Assembly (NCBI RefSeq): GCF_026151205.1
Contig: NC_087072.1
Span: forward strand, 3,801,375 to 3,865,374
Length of the DNA stretch: 64,000 nt
DNA from: Bolinopsis microptera
Lineage: Eukaryota > Ctenophora > Tentaculata > Lobata > Bolinopsidae
Direction: 5' to 3'
Shown here: one piece after another, positions 16,799 through 29,500 of the stretch
Layout: each line of letters begins with the position of its first letter
Position numbering within the stretch: position 1 is the stretch's first letter
Notes under the pieces: generated by a model
The model's database searches: none
What the model saw: the letters and a program-made list of their open reading frames with translations, nothing else
Told to the model about the DNA's origin: nothing
Made by a program: the position numbers and the translations under genes

Positions 16799-18874
16799 AT
16801 GAGACACGACTTGAGCATAGCTGTAGTGTGCTCCAGCAATCAGAACAGAAGCATGGAGGCTCATCATCTCCTCAGGTAATTGGAGCCAACATTTTCTAAT
16901 TATTTTATACCAGGAATTATGCAATATTTTAGGAACACAGAATTTTAGGTAGACTCTACTTTATCCGGGTCTACTGGGTGAAAGTGAAATTACAATGTAA
17001 ATCAAACTCTCCGGTAAACTGAATCCAGTAATTGTGAAAGGAAATCGGACTTTGTTTTTGACAAGCAGGTGTATTACTCCTTAGTAAATCCAGCTCAGAT
17101 TCTCACACCATACATGTTTAATGTTTATCTTATCTAATAAGAAGTAAGGTTGGAAGGCTGGATCGATTTTTGTCATCATTGCAACAAACTGCCCATCACG
17201 TCTGAAGTCTAGATGCAGGATTGAAACCACATCTAAAATTAGAATAACGGAATTGCTTGATTCCAATGTCAAAATCCCCGGTATGACTAATGTATTCATG
17301 TAAATCACAAAAACCAGGAAATTTAAACTTTCTGACAGGAACTGATGTCACTTCCTTTCTATTGAATTACAGTAACTGTCACCATACTTTAAGATTAAAG
17401 TATACCCTCTGACATATCCTCAGTCCACACCTTCATTGTACAGAATGTATGTAAGGGTTATTATTTTATGTTAACAGCCACACTTATACCTGCAACAAAG
17501 CTTCATCAGGAAGCAGAGAAAAAGAGAGAGAGAGTGAGAGAGTTGTACTTTACAGATATGGTATAATGAGCACTGTGTGTGGGTGTAATTAGTAGCGTAT
17601 CAAGTTACTCTCCACTACTCACCATTCGTTTATAACTAGCAGCCTGGAGGTATCTTAGATTGAAATGAATGTCTTCGACAAAGTTTATGGTATCAGATGC
17701 CGTCAGTTATTCTCAAAGTTAACTACCTCATGTTAAAAACCTAAGAACTTATTCTTTATTTCAGTAAGAAGGGTTTCAGGACGAAATCGTACGGAACTGG
17801 GAGTAAAGTGAAACTACCGGGACCAACTGTTGACAAGCCAAACGTGTACGATTTCAATACTCCTTATGAGCAAATTGCTGAGGATCTTAGGGTAAAGAGA
17901 CTTTGTTTGACATTAATATTTTGCAGCCTTGCAAAGGTTATTGTTTATAAATATAGCCGATGAAAAAAGTGCTAGAAAGCTAAAAATGGACTAATGTTAT
18001 TGACAGTGTTGTGTGAAATGCTGCTTTGGTTTTTATCAAAATAGAATTTATTCAGCTTTTTGTCCCTCATTATTAAGAGTGTTTGCCTGCCAAACACTCA
18101 AAATATTCCAAATAATTCATTCAATAAATTCTATTTTCATAACAAAGAAATTCAATAAATTCTATTTTCAGAACAAAGACATGAGTTTCTACACACAGAA
18201 TGGGCTCCTCAACATGTTGGACAGGAATAAGCGAATCAAAGGGAAGCCTGAGAAGTTTCAGAGGTGTAACGAGGAATTTGACTTGATAGTCACGTGTCAA
18301 GAACGTGTGTTTGATCAGGTGCTTGAATGTAAGTTTTAAAACTCTTACTTTTAATTAGTCTCAGTTTTTTACTTGCACCTACAGGAAATTTATTGATTAG
18401 TGCAATACCTGCCTTCAGATAAAGTAACGTTTGGGCAATGCTGATTTGCCCTACTATTCAGATATGAACGACAGGGAGCAGGTATCAATGAACTTGGTTC
18501 ATGTCGTAAATGTTGAGATAAGGGATAACCACGAAGAAGCCACGCTAGGATCTTTCATTATCTACGATTTAGTCGAGAAGGTACTTATTTTCTGTTTTCA
18601 TTCATAAACACATTGTTCTAAAATTTATTATGCTCTATTCTTTTCCATCTTTCCATCCTACTAACGACGAATACGTCACATTAGTACGTTCTGCCGGCCG
18701 GAAACAACTCTTAAATTAGCAAGTTTGTTTCATTACATCTTTTTGAAATCTGAATCTCTACAATTTCTTCAGTTGTCAAACACAGAGGATCCGGCTTCAG
18801 ACATCGACACAGTGATAGATTTCTTGGAGAAAAAGAGAAATAAAAGGTTTCTACACTCGGTGGCTTTCTACTGA
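16799..18874 (+). CDS. SSU72: SSU72 RNA polymerase II CTD Ser5/Ser7 phosphatase
   Basis: Five coding exons: 16799-16875, 17765-17891, 18172-18328, 18462-18580, 18773-18874 (582 nt, 193 aa; the human protein is 194). SSU72 removes phosphate from Ser5 (and Ser7) of the Pol II C-terminal repeats and works in the cleavage/polyadenylation machinery in the nucleus. The Cys-based phosphatase loop CSSNQNRS is at residues 11-18, with Cys11 and Arg17 in place. Other conserved blocks are [58 protein letters not shown] and the C-terminal FLHSVAFY. Phases fit at every junction (for example AG|T gives Ser in LLSKKGF). A 31-bp tandem duplication sits over the exon 3 acceptor, with the upstream copy's AG mutated. 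Confidence 0.97.
17517..17545. repeat. GA-rich microsatellite in SSU72 intron 1
   Basis: A run of about 28 nt made mostly of GA dinucleotides, interrupted by single T and A bases. Confidence 0.7.
18120..18181 (+). repeat. 31-bp tandem duplication at SSU72 exon 3 acceptor
   Basis: Two copies of a 31-bp unit starting TTCAATAAATTCTATTTTCA. The second copy ends the intron with TTTTCAG|AACAAAGAC. The first has TTTTCAT|AACAAAGAA, so its acceptor AG is changed to AT. Confidence 0.85.
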
Positions 18875-20538
18875 CCCCGGTCAATCAAGATCAGTGAATA
18901 TTATCACATGTCATAAAGATGTGTATTGTGTAGGCGGGATCGATAGTGTTTTAACATTTCAGCTGGACTGGGTTGATCTGAAAATCAACTTATTAGACGA
19001 TATTCGCCAGATAAGGGCAGTGATGGATTAACTGCTCTTATTTTACATGATGATTTTAAATTGTTTTCACAGTGAGTGATGGATGTTCAAATTTATGTTT
19101 CTATGTTCTGGGTAAATTAATTCCTTTGTCGAACAATTTAAGAATAGGATTTATTATAGCTAATCATGACTCAGGAGTAGGCGTAAGAGTTGTTGGTTGG
19201 AAATTTGAGAACCCTCATCAATTAGAATTGTCTGATCGCAGCTAAAACGGAAATATATTTTATGATGTAAGTGGTAGAAGTTCTTTAAAAATAAAATTAA
19301 TTTCATTCTCTAAATTGAATAGTGAGTTCAGCAGCCTATGTTGATGGGGGCTGTCAAACCCGCATCAGGATATTTGTCTTTTAACCGTAAATTTAACAGA
19401 TCGACTACTTGTTGACAAGGTTTTAGATGCAATTTTAAAGTTATTACTAATCATAAAGACTCATATATTTTTATATTTGGATAGTTCTGTAATTTATTCC
19501 AATTCAATTCCAAAAAGTGATCTTCATTTGTTATACAATCACAGCTGTACAATGTACATGTTAGGAAAATTAAGCATACTACACGTTTAGTATCATAGCT
19601 TAGTGTTATATATTATGTGTTATATATTATTTATAATTAAAATCACAAGAAATATTTGAATTCTCCTAGTATTCTCCTAGTATTTTAATAAGAATCGGTG
19701 ATATTCTCGATAAGATGCAAAGTTGAAATGACGGGGTCAGAACACCATGCTTCTTGTTAAATTCTGTACTAGAGGATTTGTTCCCGACGTAACGTGCAAC
19801 AATTATTGGTACCTTAATGTACACCATTTCTACAGTATAACTACACTCTCCTAGGCCCGGGCCTCGGTACCAGGATATGATAGACTTCGCAGGGTCGCTC
19901 ATTGTCGAGTGTTGTTCTCTGGGCTTACAGGGAAACGCTTACACGCTAATTTTGTCTGGGTACACTAATGCGAGTCTATTCTAGGTTTACACATTCAGAC
20001 AACTGGTTAACATAAGTAAATGACTTGTTAATATAAAAACTGATCATCATTCATCACTTCTTGTTTATATACAATTATTTACAGTTTTACAATCATCTGT
20101 CCACTGGCTGCATACAAATATTATAAAAACTGCCTTTAAATAAATTGGACAATACCATCAGAAGGGTTTTGACAATAAATAAAGTGTTCCTTAATTAATA
20201 ACTGATTACTGAACACGGTGAAAATGTGCCCGTTTTTGATCCCTTAAAAAATATCAATTTGCACCCGAACCATCATCCAAACTATTTGTTCATCCAAACT
20301 ATTTGTTCACGGGACATCAACTGATATGTGGTCCCATGTTTTTCAGATACAAGAAGAACATTTAAAACAATGTCTTTAGCGGCATGATAATAACAGACGT
20401 ATAGAAATAGACAGTTGTCGGAAAGTCTATCTATAGTCTGACCAATCTTCAAAATGCAAGACCGCATTATCTGAATTATTCTCAAAATGTTGAAGTCAAA
20501 TTGCTAGAATATGGTACTGAAGTTAGTCCATGTTAAGC
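18875..20538. other. convergent intergenic region between SSU72 and KIF9
   Basis: Holds the 3' ends of two convergent genes, AT-rich sequence, and one ATG-initiated minus-strand frame at 19666-19902 (described separately). A frame at 20282-20485 on the minus strand has no recognisable feature. Confidence 0.45.
19666..19902 (-). CDS. uncharacterised small ORF (78 aa), uncertain
   Basis: ATG-initiated frame of 78 codons beginning MSDPAKSIISWYRGPGLGE. A possible splice donor follows VEMVYIK (AAG|GTACCA), so the first 30 residues could be a first exon rather than a whole gene. I recognise no family. The GC-richer start region differs from the surrounding AT-rich DNA, which is the only reason to list it. 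Confidence 0.2.
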   Translation of the reverse strand: MSDPAKSIISWYRGPGLGECSYTVEMVYIKVPIIVARYVGNKSSSTEFNKKHGVLTPSFQLCILSRISPILIKILGEY

Positions 20539-23500
20539 TCAGACCTTTGACATTACAGTTGGAGGTGCGTTTCTGACCGTAGATTTGATTTTGCCGGGCA
20601 TCTTCGGTTGATAAATTGCCTGAAATGACCGCAATTAAGATTTATAGCTAATATATGAGTTAAGACTCATATCAGTATGATTACATTAACTATGTCAATT
20701 ATTATTTTGACGAACCATCCCGATAACGGGTCAAATTTGGGATAAAATGATTGGCTTGCTTCAGCAGGGCAACAGCTAGGTAACATCACAATCATTGCAT
20801 GGTAAATTGTCTAGTGTATGTGATCACATCGCTAGAATGTAAACGAAGTTACTTGTGACGTATGCCTTAATTGAAATCACATGACAAATTCGTTAGTACC
20901 CCCTGGGTAGCAATTTGTACGAATCACATAGAAACTACGATTTTTCAGCACTTAGTGTGACTACGCGCGCCTACGCTGCCTGTGATAAGTGCAGGAAAAC
21001 AGAAGCCGCGCAATCAACAGTTCTAGATCAATCTGGTTTTTACAAACAATGGGTCGGCAGTGACACTGGCAGTGCCAATCAGAATCTGGCACCACCAATT
21101 TTCTCACTTCGATTTATTTTGTGCACCATTAGTTGGCGGTACTATCCAATTCATCATAACTTATAACGATTTGTCCTTATTGGTCGTCATTCAGTGGCTT
21201 AATTAAAAATCCCCAATTGTATGTTCTATAGAACAACAACTTATGATGCAATGAGCCAATGACGTGGACGTATTATAAATGGTTAATGGTTTATTGTGGT
21301 CAAGAAACCTACTCAACGATCAATGATCATAACATATTTCATGAAACGAAATCATGTAGCAATGGCTACTCACCCTCTTTTCCATCTTTTTCTTAGCATT
21401 CAGATAAGGTATGCTTTCTGGATTTTCCTGAAAAAGTTCGGTTTTGGAGATAGTGGGCAAAATTGTCTCGTCCCTCAAAGCTCAGTAAGTTGATAAATGC
21501 AACCTGACCCGTGGTATTAACGTGTAGACAGTTTATGTAGGTAGTAAATAAACTGTACATAAACCAACAAGTTGATAACTCATTAACTCACCATCATTAG
21601 CTCAAGTTGTAATCTCTCAAACTTCTCCTGGTTATCTTCAACCTGAACACAAAATATGTCATAAAAATAACAATAAAACTATGTCATAACAAATGTCTTT
21701 CAATTTGTGCGACTTTAAAAATACCTACAACTGCTAAGAGAATCTTAGAACAGGGTGCACTACTCTGCACTTCTCATAATCATTGATACAACTTTGGGTT
21801 TATTTCTCGGTGGGGTATTTTTACCCCATATCGCGATTGTTTCATCTTCTAAACAAGCTTATTTGAAGCGAGAATGAACGCCTGAACGGATATTATTATT
21901 CGAAGAAGCATGGAACGAAATCCCTTCCCTTTTATTGGTTCAGGTTTGGTAATCAATGTTAATTAGCCTCAATGACAAGATAATCTAATCAAGGAAAATT
22001 TAATATCTTAATTAGGGCTAGGGGATGATAATTCCAATTGCTATTGAATACCTATTTGGATAATCCAACATTTATCTGACCATCGCACTTATTTCTTTCC
22101 AATTCACTCTCTTGTTATGTTATTAATGTGGTTTTCTCAATTTCTCCTTTTGCAAAACATTGTATTTGTGACATCGGATAATGTCTTATTAACAACACCC
22201 TGGTCAGACAGTATTGTATATCCTAACATCTTACTTGACATAGCCTCACTACTTGCGGACCATGGTCACAATGTCACTTTCCTTGCTCTTGATACAGACG
22301 ACAACATACCAGATAATATCAGATATCTAGTTGGAAATGTTAGCAGGACTGAGAAGATCCTACAAAGAACCGAGTATCTCCACGAAGTAGCAGAAGCAAG
22401 TGGTGCTTTAGCAGGACCCTCATCTAGACTTATAACTCAGAGCATCGTGGGGTCGAACAAAGCTTTAGAGGTCAACATCGAACAGTTAAAGATACGATTT
22501 GATTACCTCATGAGCAAAGAGGTGGAGGATATTATCAGAGCGGGAAATTTTTCTCTGATTATAGCAGACGAGACAGCCTTCCATCCAATAGCACTACAAA
22601 CAAGGAAATTAATGAAACAAAACCAGGAACAGCCTAACCAAATACCGATAATAACTGTGCTCTCTATAGCAGATCAGCACAGATCCCGGATAGAGCAGAA
22701 TCTACCAACTCTTCTTACAAGTGAGGCTGGACAGTTTCTAAATCTCTACACCTCTTACACGCCACCTGACTTCAATACCAGACTCACCACTCTGTGGGAG
22801 ATTGGTTACTTTGCATGGCAGGTGGTGCCCAGGATATTATCCCTGTTTACAGGATATTTGGAGGAGGCAGGAGTGGGCAGCTTAACCGAACTAGATAACA
22901 TGACTAGCCTGTATCTAGTTAACGACCATCCTGCAATTTCCTTCTCTAATTTAGCTCCCCCGAACTCTGTTAACATCGCCTCGCTCAATTTCAAGACTCC
23001 CCGCAAAGTACCGCAACATTTCACTGAATTCGTAGAAGAGTGCGGGAATAGACGTGTCGTGATGGTGGTTTTGGAAGAAGTAGCGTACAAGAGCAGACTA
23101 AAGAAGATTAATCAGACTGTCGGAAAACTCATTTTAGAGTCACTACAGAAAGAGGGATTTTGTGTTGTAGGACAAAAGTTGCCGTCTCATTTCATCAACG
23201 ATCAAACATTTAATTCAGCAAATTTGCCCGTTGAAAATATCTTGGGCAGTGGAATGGTATCCCTCTTTATTTGCCAATGTGGGAACAAGCAGAGGATTCA
23301 GGGTGTGTTGTACCAAGTGCCCATGCTATGTGTCCCACTATTTGCGGATCAGTTCTCAAACTCTGTATCCGTGGTAAGAAACCAGTTCGGTGCTATGCTC
23401 ATGAGAGAGGAAATGTCTGAGGAAACTTCCAGTAATTCGGTCAAGAACGTTCTTGAGCAATGGGATGACATTAAAGCGAACTTAGCTCGATCAGCATCAG

Positions 23501-26500
23501 CAGTTCTTGATGATCCGAATGGTTCAAAACAAGCAGTTCTGTTTTACTGCAACTATTTGTTAAAATTTGGGAATGCGGATTATTTGAAAAATAAAGTTAT
23601 CATGAAACAGAGTGTGATACAAGTTTACAATTTGGATATTTTAGGTCTTTTAACGATAATTTTAGTTGTTTTGGGTTGTTTTCTTTTTATATTAATGAGG
23701 ACATCTTTTAAGTTTTGTGGTTGGTTTATACAGAAGAAACTGAAATCAGACTGAATTTGATCATATATTAGTAATATAGTAGTATAATATTACTGTTATT
23801 AACCTCGATGAAGTTTTTCGCTGTTTAGTTTTTTTAAATCATAGAATTTGTTTCTGTAGCAAAATCGTCGCATGAACAGGGGCTTTTTTGTATTGGTCGT
23901 TTATTTAAACATCAGGAAGACTCACAGTTTGTGGTGAAGGTGACGGAGCCATGGCAGTCAGAGGAGCAGTTGTGGTGCTAGGTCTGGTCTGATCTCCAAG
24001 CTGAACAAACGACTCCAGATACCACATATCAAACTCTTGCACTAATCTCTGTCTGGCCTGGTCTACCAGTCTCTGACAGTACGATATGTCCGATTGTACA
24101 CTCTTCAACTCCCCGTGGTTTTCTTTGTATCCTTTTTTCAGCTGAATGGGTGAAGATGTTAATACTAGTGTTAGGTGCCGTAATTTGGAGAAAGTACTTT
24201 GGAGTCACAAACGAAAAAAAATTTATCCCATATTTAAAAAGTCATGCATGGAGCTTTCAAATCCATTATAAATCAGAATTATGATCTAACCTCTTTAAGT
24301 TCAGTCAACAGTTTGAACTCCTCTTCTTCGTATACGTTCTCAGCAGCTTCTCCCTCTGAAAAAGGACATAAAATCAACATTCAATATTCAAATTTATACA
24401 AATCTATCGTATCTTTGATGATTGGTTTAGGTACACATTTTAGGATCCATGCCTCAACTTAACAATGTTTTAAAGAATACAGTTCTAGTTATCTACCTTC
24501 AGCAATACGTTCAGCCCTCATGTTTGCAAGGAGAGATGCAGTTGAGTCTATCTTTTTCTTCGATTTATTAATAACTGCTGCCAATTCTTTAGCACTTCGC
24601 TTCTTATCCCCGAGAGTTTCTATGAAGGTTAAGTTTTACATGATTAATTTGACAGGAACATAACATAGCAGCAACCAATTGCAATTAATATATAGAGTTA
24701 CTATATACTATTTCAAAAGAACATAGAACATCAGTTTCGTCGAAACTTGAAACTAACTTTTATTCTCAACGAATATTCTGTTGATTTCACTGCCACGCTC
24801 CCGTTTGAACTCTTCAAATGCATCAGCTTTAGTAGGGGGTGAGCTGGAATATTTATTAAACTTTACTGAAGAGCTGTTGGTGGTGATTCCGGTTGATTGG
24901 CGTTTTGAACAGTAATCTTTGTGAAGAGTTTGAGCTGTGCTGTGGGTGGAATGGGTGGGAGCGTGAGGAGAAGTTGACGAGTTAATGATAAATGAAGTAG
25001 ATGTGATTTGGAACATAGCCAACGGCGTAAAACTTCCACCTGCATATGATGAAGAAGTATTGAAAATGCAAATTATAAATAATTCATGAAATGGTGAGCA
25101 TCCAAATGCTCTGTGTTACTACATTACCTGGGTGGATGTAGAGGCGGTATGGAACTGAGAGCGGGAGTGATGGGTGGAGGGAGTTCTGGAACTTCTTCCT
25201 GTGGCGATGGAGGTTGAGAGGATTTCTTACCTCCTGACCCAACCCTTTCTTTGGGAGTCTTGCGAGACTTGAGCTTCCTGGTTTCAACAACTGCTGCCTT
25301 CTCCAGCTTGGCAGTGGGAGGGGCTACACCGAGACCGAAACCAGTGCCATCTGTTTCACCAACTCCACCGTCAGCGTCTGATCCCCTCTGAGGAAAATTG
25401 AACTTAAGTGCTCAGAATGTATGTAAAATATGTATGTTTAATCGTTGTGGGGTTTATTTTCTTCGAGTGGGTTTTTGTCTGCGTGGGCTTTTATACGCAC
25501 ATTTGTATCCTAAACATTCTAAAAGTTCGTTGAAGAGACAGATACATACTTGTGAACCGTGTTTAAGACTTATTGCAATAACTATTGTACCGGAATCGCT
25601 TCACATGTATGCATGCGTTTTCTGATAATATCCTTCAGCTAGCTGTTACGACGCGTTATGATGCGCGGTGTCGATACGAAGCAAAACATAGCAACGTGAA
25701 ACAAGATTTGTTCATTAGAATCTCTTCGCGGCTGCCAAATATGCGCAAAGCAACAGAAGGCATTTATCTCGATATCTTAGTGGTACATTTTCTTTAAACT
25801 TTCCAGATAGTAAGATAACTATAATAGGAACAATCTGTGCGAGTTTGGGCGAATTTCTATGTGCCAAACTTGAGATATCACTTCAAACACAAGAAAATAT
25901 CTCGAAATCGGTACAATATTTGGTACCAAGGTATTTATTAGATCCTCCCAGACCCCAGTAGATGTTTTCTTCTCGGAATTGTAAGCGAATGTCGCCCCAG
26001 TTCAGATAGAAATTGGCGCATAAGTTAGGTCCGTGCGCAAATGTTACAATCTCGCCAGAACACCTCTCACCTGCAGTTTAATGAGATTTTGGCGCTGATG
26101 ATCATCATCAGTTCAACATTTGGTTGTCGAAAATGTTTCATTTGAAACATTTTCGACAACCAAATGTTGAACTGATAAACTTTCATAGTCCAGGCAAGCA
26201 ATTTACCGACATGGCTCAAATATGACTAATAAGATTTCAGCATTACATTGTTACAGTTCGGATGAAAAATAGCGCTTGCGACCGAATTCGCACCCAGACC
26301 TCCTGCATGCGAGGCGATGATATTGCCACTGGGGCGACAATTGCTTACAATTCTGAAAAATAAACCGGGCCGACATTCTTACAATTTCGCTTACAATTTT
26401 GCTAGAACAACTCCTCCAGATACTTGTTAAGGATAATTTTCCATTAAGTCACAATTCAAGACAATAAAAAATGTTCTATTATATGTGCATAACTCAGAAT

Positions 26501-29500
26501 ATTACTAGGTAATATTCTAGATTGACATCTAATAGATCCTAGTATCTTATATATAATTTTGGATTGTTCGCCATGGTTTCATTTTGGATCGGTTTTAGGT
26601 CGATGCAGTAATAGGATCAAGAATCTCCACAAGTTCTTTCTTCCGGAGAGAGTTCGACCATATGGGAACAAACTTCCTCCGAACGTCAAGAATTACATTT
26701 TATTGGGACTTTTGTACCTAATATTCTATTTTAATTTGTGAGTTTTTGTAGAAATATTCTTGATGATGTTTGTGTCATTATTATTTCAAATGATGGAGTA
26801 GTTCGCTGTTTATTAGTCGATTGAAATACTGATAGTCGGAAAATTTTCGGCGTCAACGCCATCTTCAGGCTCAATAAATGTATTTAATTGTAGTTGGGAA
26901 AATAATTTATTGAGCCTGAAAATGGCGTCGACGCCGAAAATTTGCCTACATTCCTAACTTCCTGTTTCATTTGTCCTTGTCTCCTCCAATCGGATATTAT
27001 CCAACTATCAGTATTTCATTATTATTTGATTGATTTGGCATAGATTTTGATCATGCTCAATTTATGCCCTTTTTGAGCCGATTGCGTGGGATACACTTAA
27101 ATTCTACTTGTGCCACTTAGTATTAATCCCGATGTGGTCGCAAAAATCTAAATGAGTAATATGAGCTATAATGATCGAAAATAAACAAAATGAACGAAGT
27201 TTAATAAATATTGTGCAAAATACCGCTTTATGCATGTCTTGTGGTTTCAATATAGTAAATCGATCATGAAGTTTATGAAAGCCCTTATTAGTAAGCATCT
27301 TAATGGTCACAAAATGGTCACAAATATCGAGGACACTATTCGAGGCGATGCAGCACAGGCTTACAGCGCTCATTTGGTGCCCAGAACACAATATAATAAA
27401 TAATAATATGCGCGAAATATATTAGAACTGAGGGAATGACTGCAATTTGGACAGTTAGACATCGCTGGTCATTTCTGTCTCTCGCAGGTAATTACTCTAT
27501 TTCCAACACTTTTTAAAATCTCAAAATTATGGGGGCTTAAATCGTGTTCGTGTTATTTTTTGTTCGCGAACACAGCACATGTGATTCCTAACGTTAAATC
27601 AAAATGGATACAAACGGCACAATGAAAAAAGTTTTACAATTCGATGAATTTTGGCTAATGTTCATAGATGTGCCTCCAAGTTAAAAGGCTGCAATTCTAA
27701 ATTATTCGTTTTTAACCCACGGACTTTTCGAACAAACAGGTAAAATCTTACCCTTGAGCTTTTGCTGCCATCTGCGGTCAAGTCAATATTATATTTCTGA
27801 ATCATTCTCGCCTCTATCTCCTTCTCTTGACTAAGAACGATCGTCCTAAACTGTTTGAAAATCTCCTTAACCTGTAAAAATGTGAGTGTTTGGAAAAGAT
27901 GTCATCGGATTGTTCGTACACACTGTACATATCTAATATCTATTCCCTTGAGATTCATGCATCTCATCATAAACTCTAGACATTTAAACTAAAAAAACTA
28001 AAAAGTTTAAGATTTTCGACCCACCTGTCTAAGGTTTACAATCTCTATATCAGTCAGACTTCCTGATATATATCTCCTTATCATCTGCTGCAGATCATAT
28101 TGCTGAGACTCCGTGTACGTTTCGTAAGAAACATTGCTTCTGTTTGCCTACAAAGTTAATGTTTATTCGGCTTTAAGTCTAGACTATGATTGATGATACG
28201 GTAGTGCAAAAAGTAAATTAGACTTAGTCATGCAATGTACCGGCTCGAGTGCAGTGGAGTTTAAAATTAGTAAATTAAGGAGCATACTAAAGTGTCGTGC
28301 ATGGCAAGCTCCATCTTCAGCGACTTAATCTCTTGCTCGTATTCTTTAACCAGCAGCTGAAAGACGGGAAGTTATAGGTAAAATGAAATGTAATGAACCT
28401 GATTAGTGATAACCAACAAAATATTTCTCAATACAATTACTAATAGCTAAAAGACTAATTTATTATCTAATTTAATAAATTCGTACGTCATAATCGTTGA
28501 TAACTTTTCTTATCTGGCCGGTAACAAAATCGTGTAGCATTGTGAGACTGGGTAAACCAAACTTAAAAGCAAATACCAAAGCAATGTAAGCGGAGGCACT
28601 ATTGAGCAATTAAGTGCTCAGTTATTTATCAGCCAGATAACGATATATGACTCTACACTCTACAGTCTATAATGTTCCTATGGCTATAGGACCTGGGCTT
28701 AAGTTTGCGGAAGAAGCTATCCATCGTTTAAAGCCTGTTTATGTGTATAAATAACGTAGCAAGGAGTCCAACTTACCACAGGATCGAAGTGAACGTTTTG
28801 TAGAGGCTCGTTAGCAACACACATCATTCTGGTACCAAATCTCAGAGTTGAAATCTGTGGAGTTATTTGTAAGAAAAAGTATGAAAAAACCATTATGATT
28901 TGAATGGACATTGAAGTTGTACAGTATAAAACCATATTTGTGTGAGCGTCATATTGTAGGCGCTAACCAGGGTTGGGTTTCAAAGGATAGAAAACTAACT
29001 AGGATAAAAGAGGGCGAGTATGGTGATTCTAAAAACTAAAAAGTTACAGTAGACTGCACATGTCAAATACTCACAGTTTCTTCAAGTTGAGCAGCCTCCC
29101 CCCAGATGTTAGCTATCATAACGGTGTTGCAATTTCCTCCGATTGAGTCCTTCAGAACGTGTGTTAGTTTGCTTTGTCGGAACGGCACGTGTTCTCGCTT
29201 CCTATCCGCCACCGCTATTATCACCTGATACGGGTGTCAACTATTTATATTTCATAAATAGTGCTGTGTTAATACTTTATCATACTTTACGTAATTAAAC
29301 AAATAAACCCTGTTTAAAATGAGATAACATCACGTGATCGAATCACGTGTTTTGATAACAAAGCTAGAGACTAAGGGGTATGGAGCAAACTGCTTTTTGA
29401 TGATATTAGTTTAAGATCTTATGACGTGACCGGCATATGTGTCACGTGAATAGTAGTATTTAAAGGCAGTCAGAGAGACTGTCCGGGACTCTTTCGGTTG

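Larger units (their letters stand above)
25388..27751 (-). other. KIF9 intron 12 with foldback elements
   Basis: The 2.4-kb intron between exons 27752-27871 and 25128-25387. It holds two inverted-repeat elements (25976-26353 and 26821-27019, listed separately). Frames here such as 25398-25625 have no family resemblance. Confidence 0.7.
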
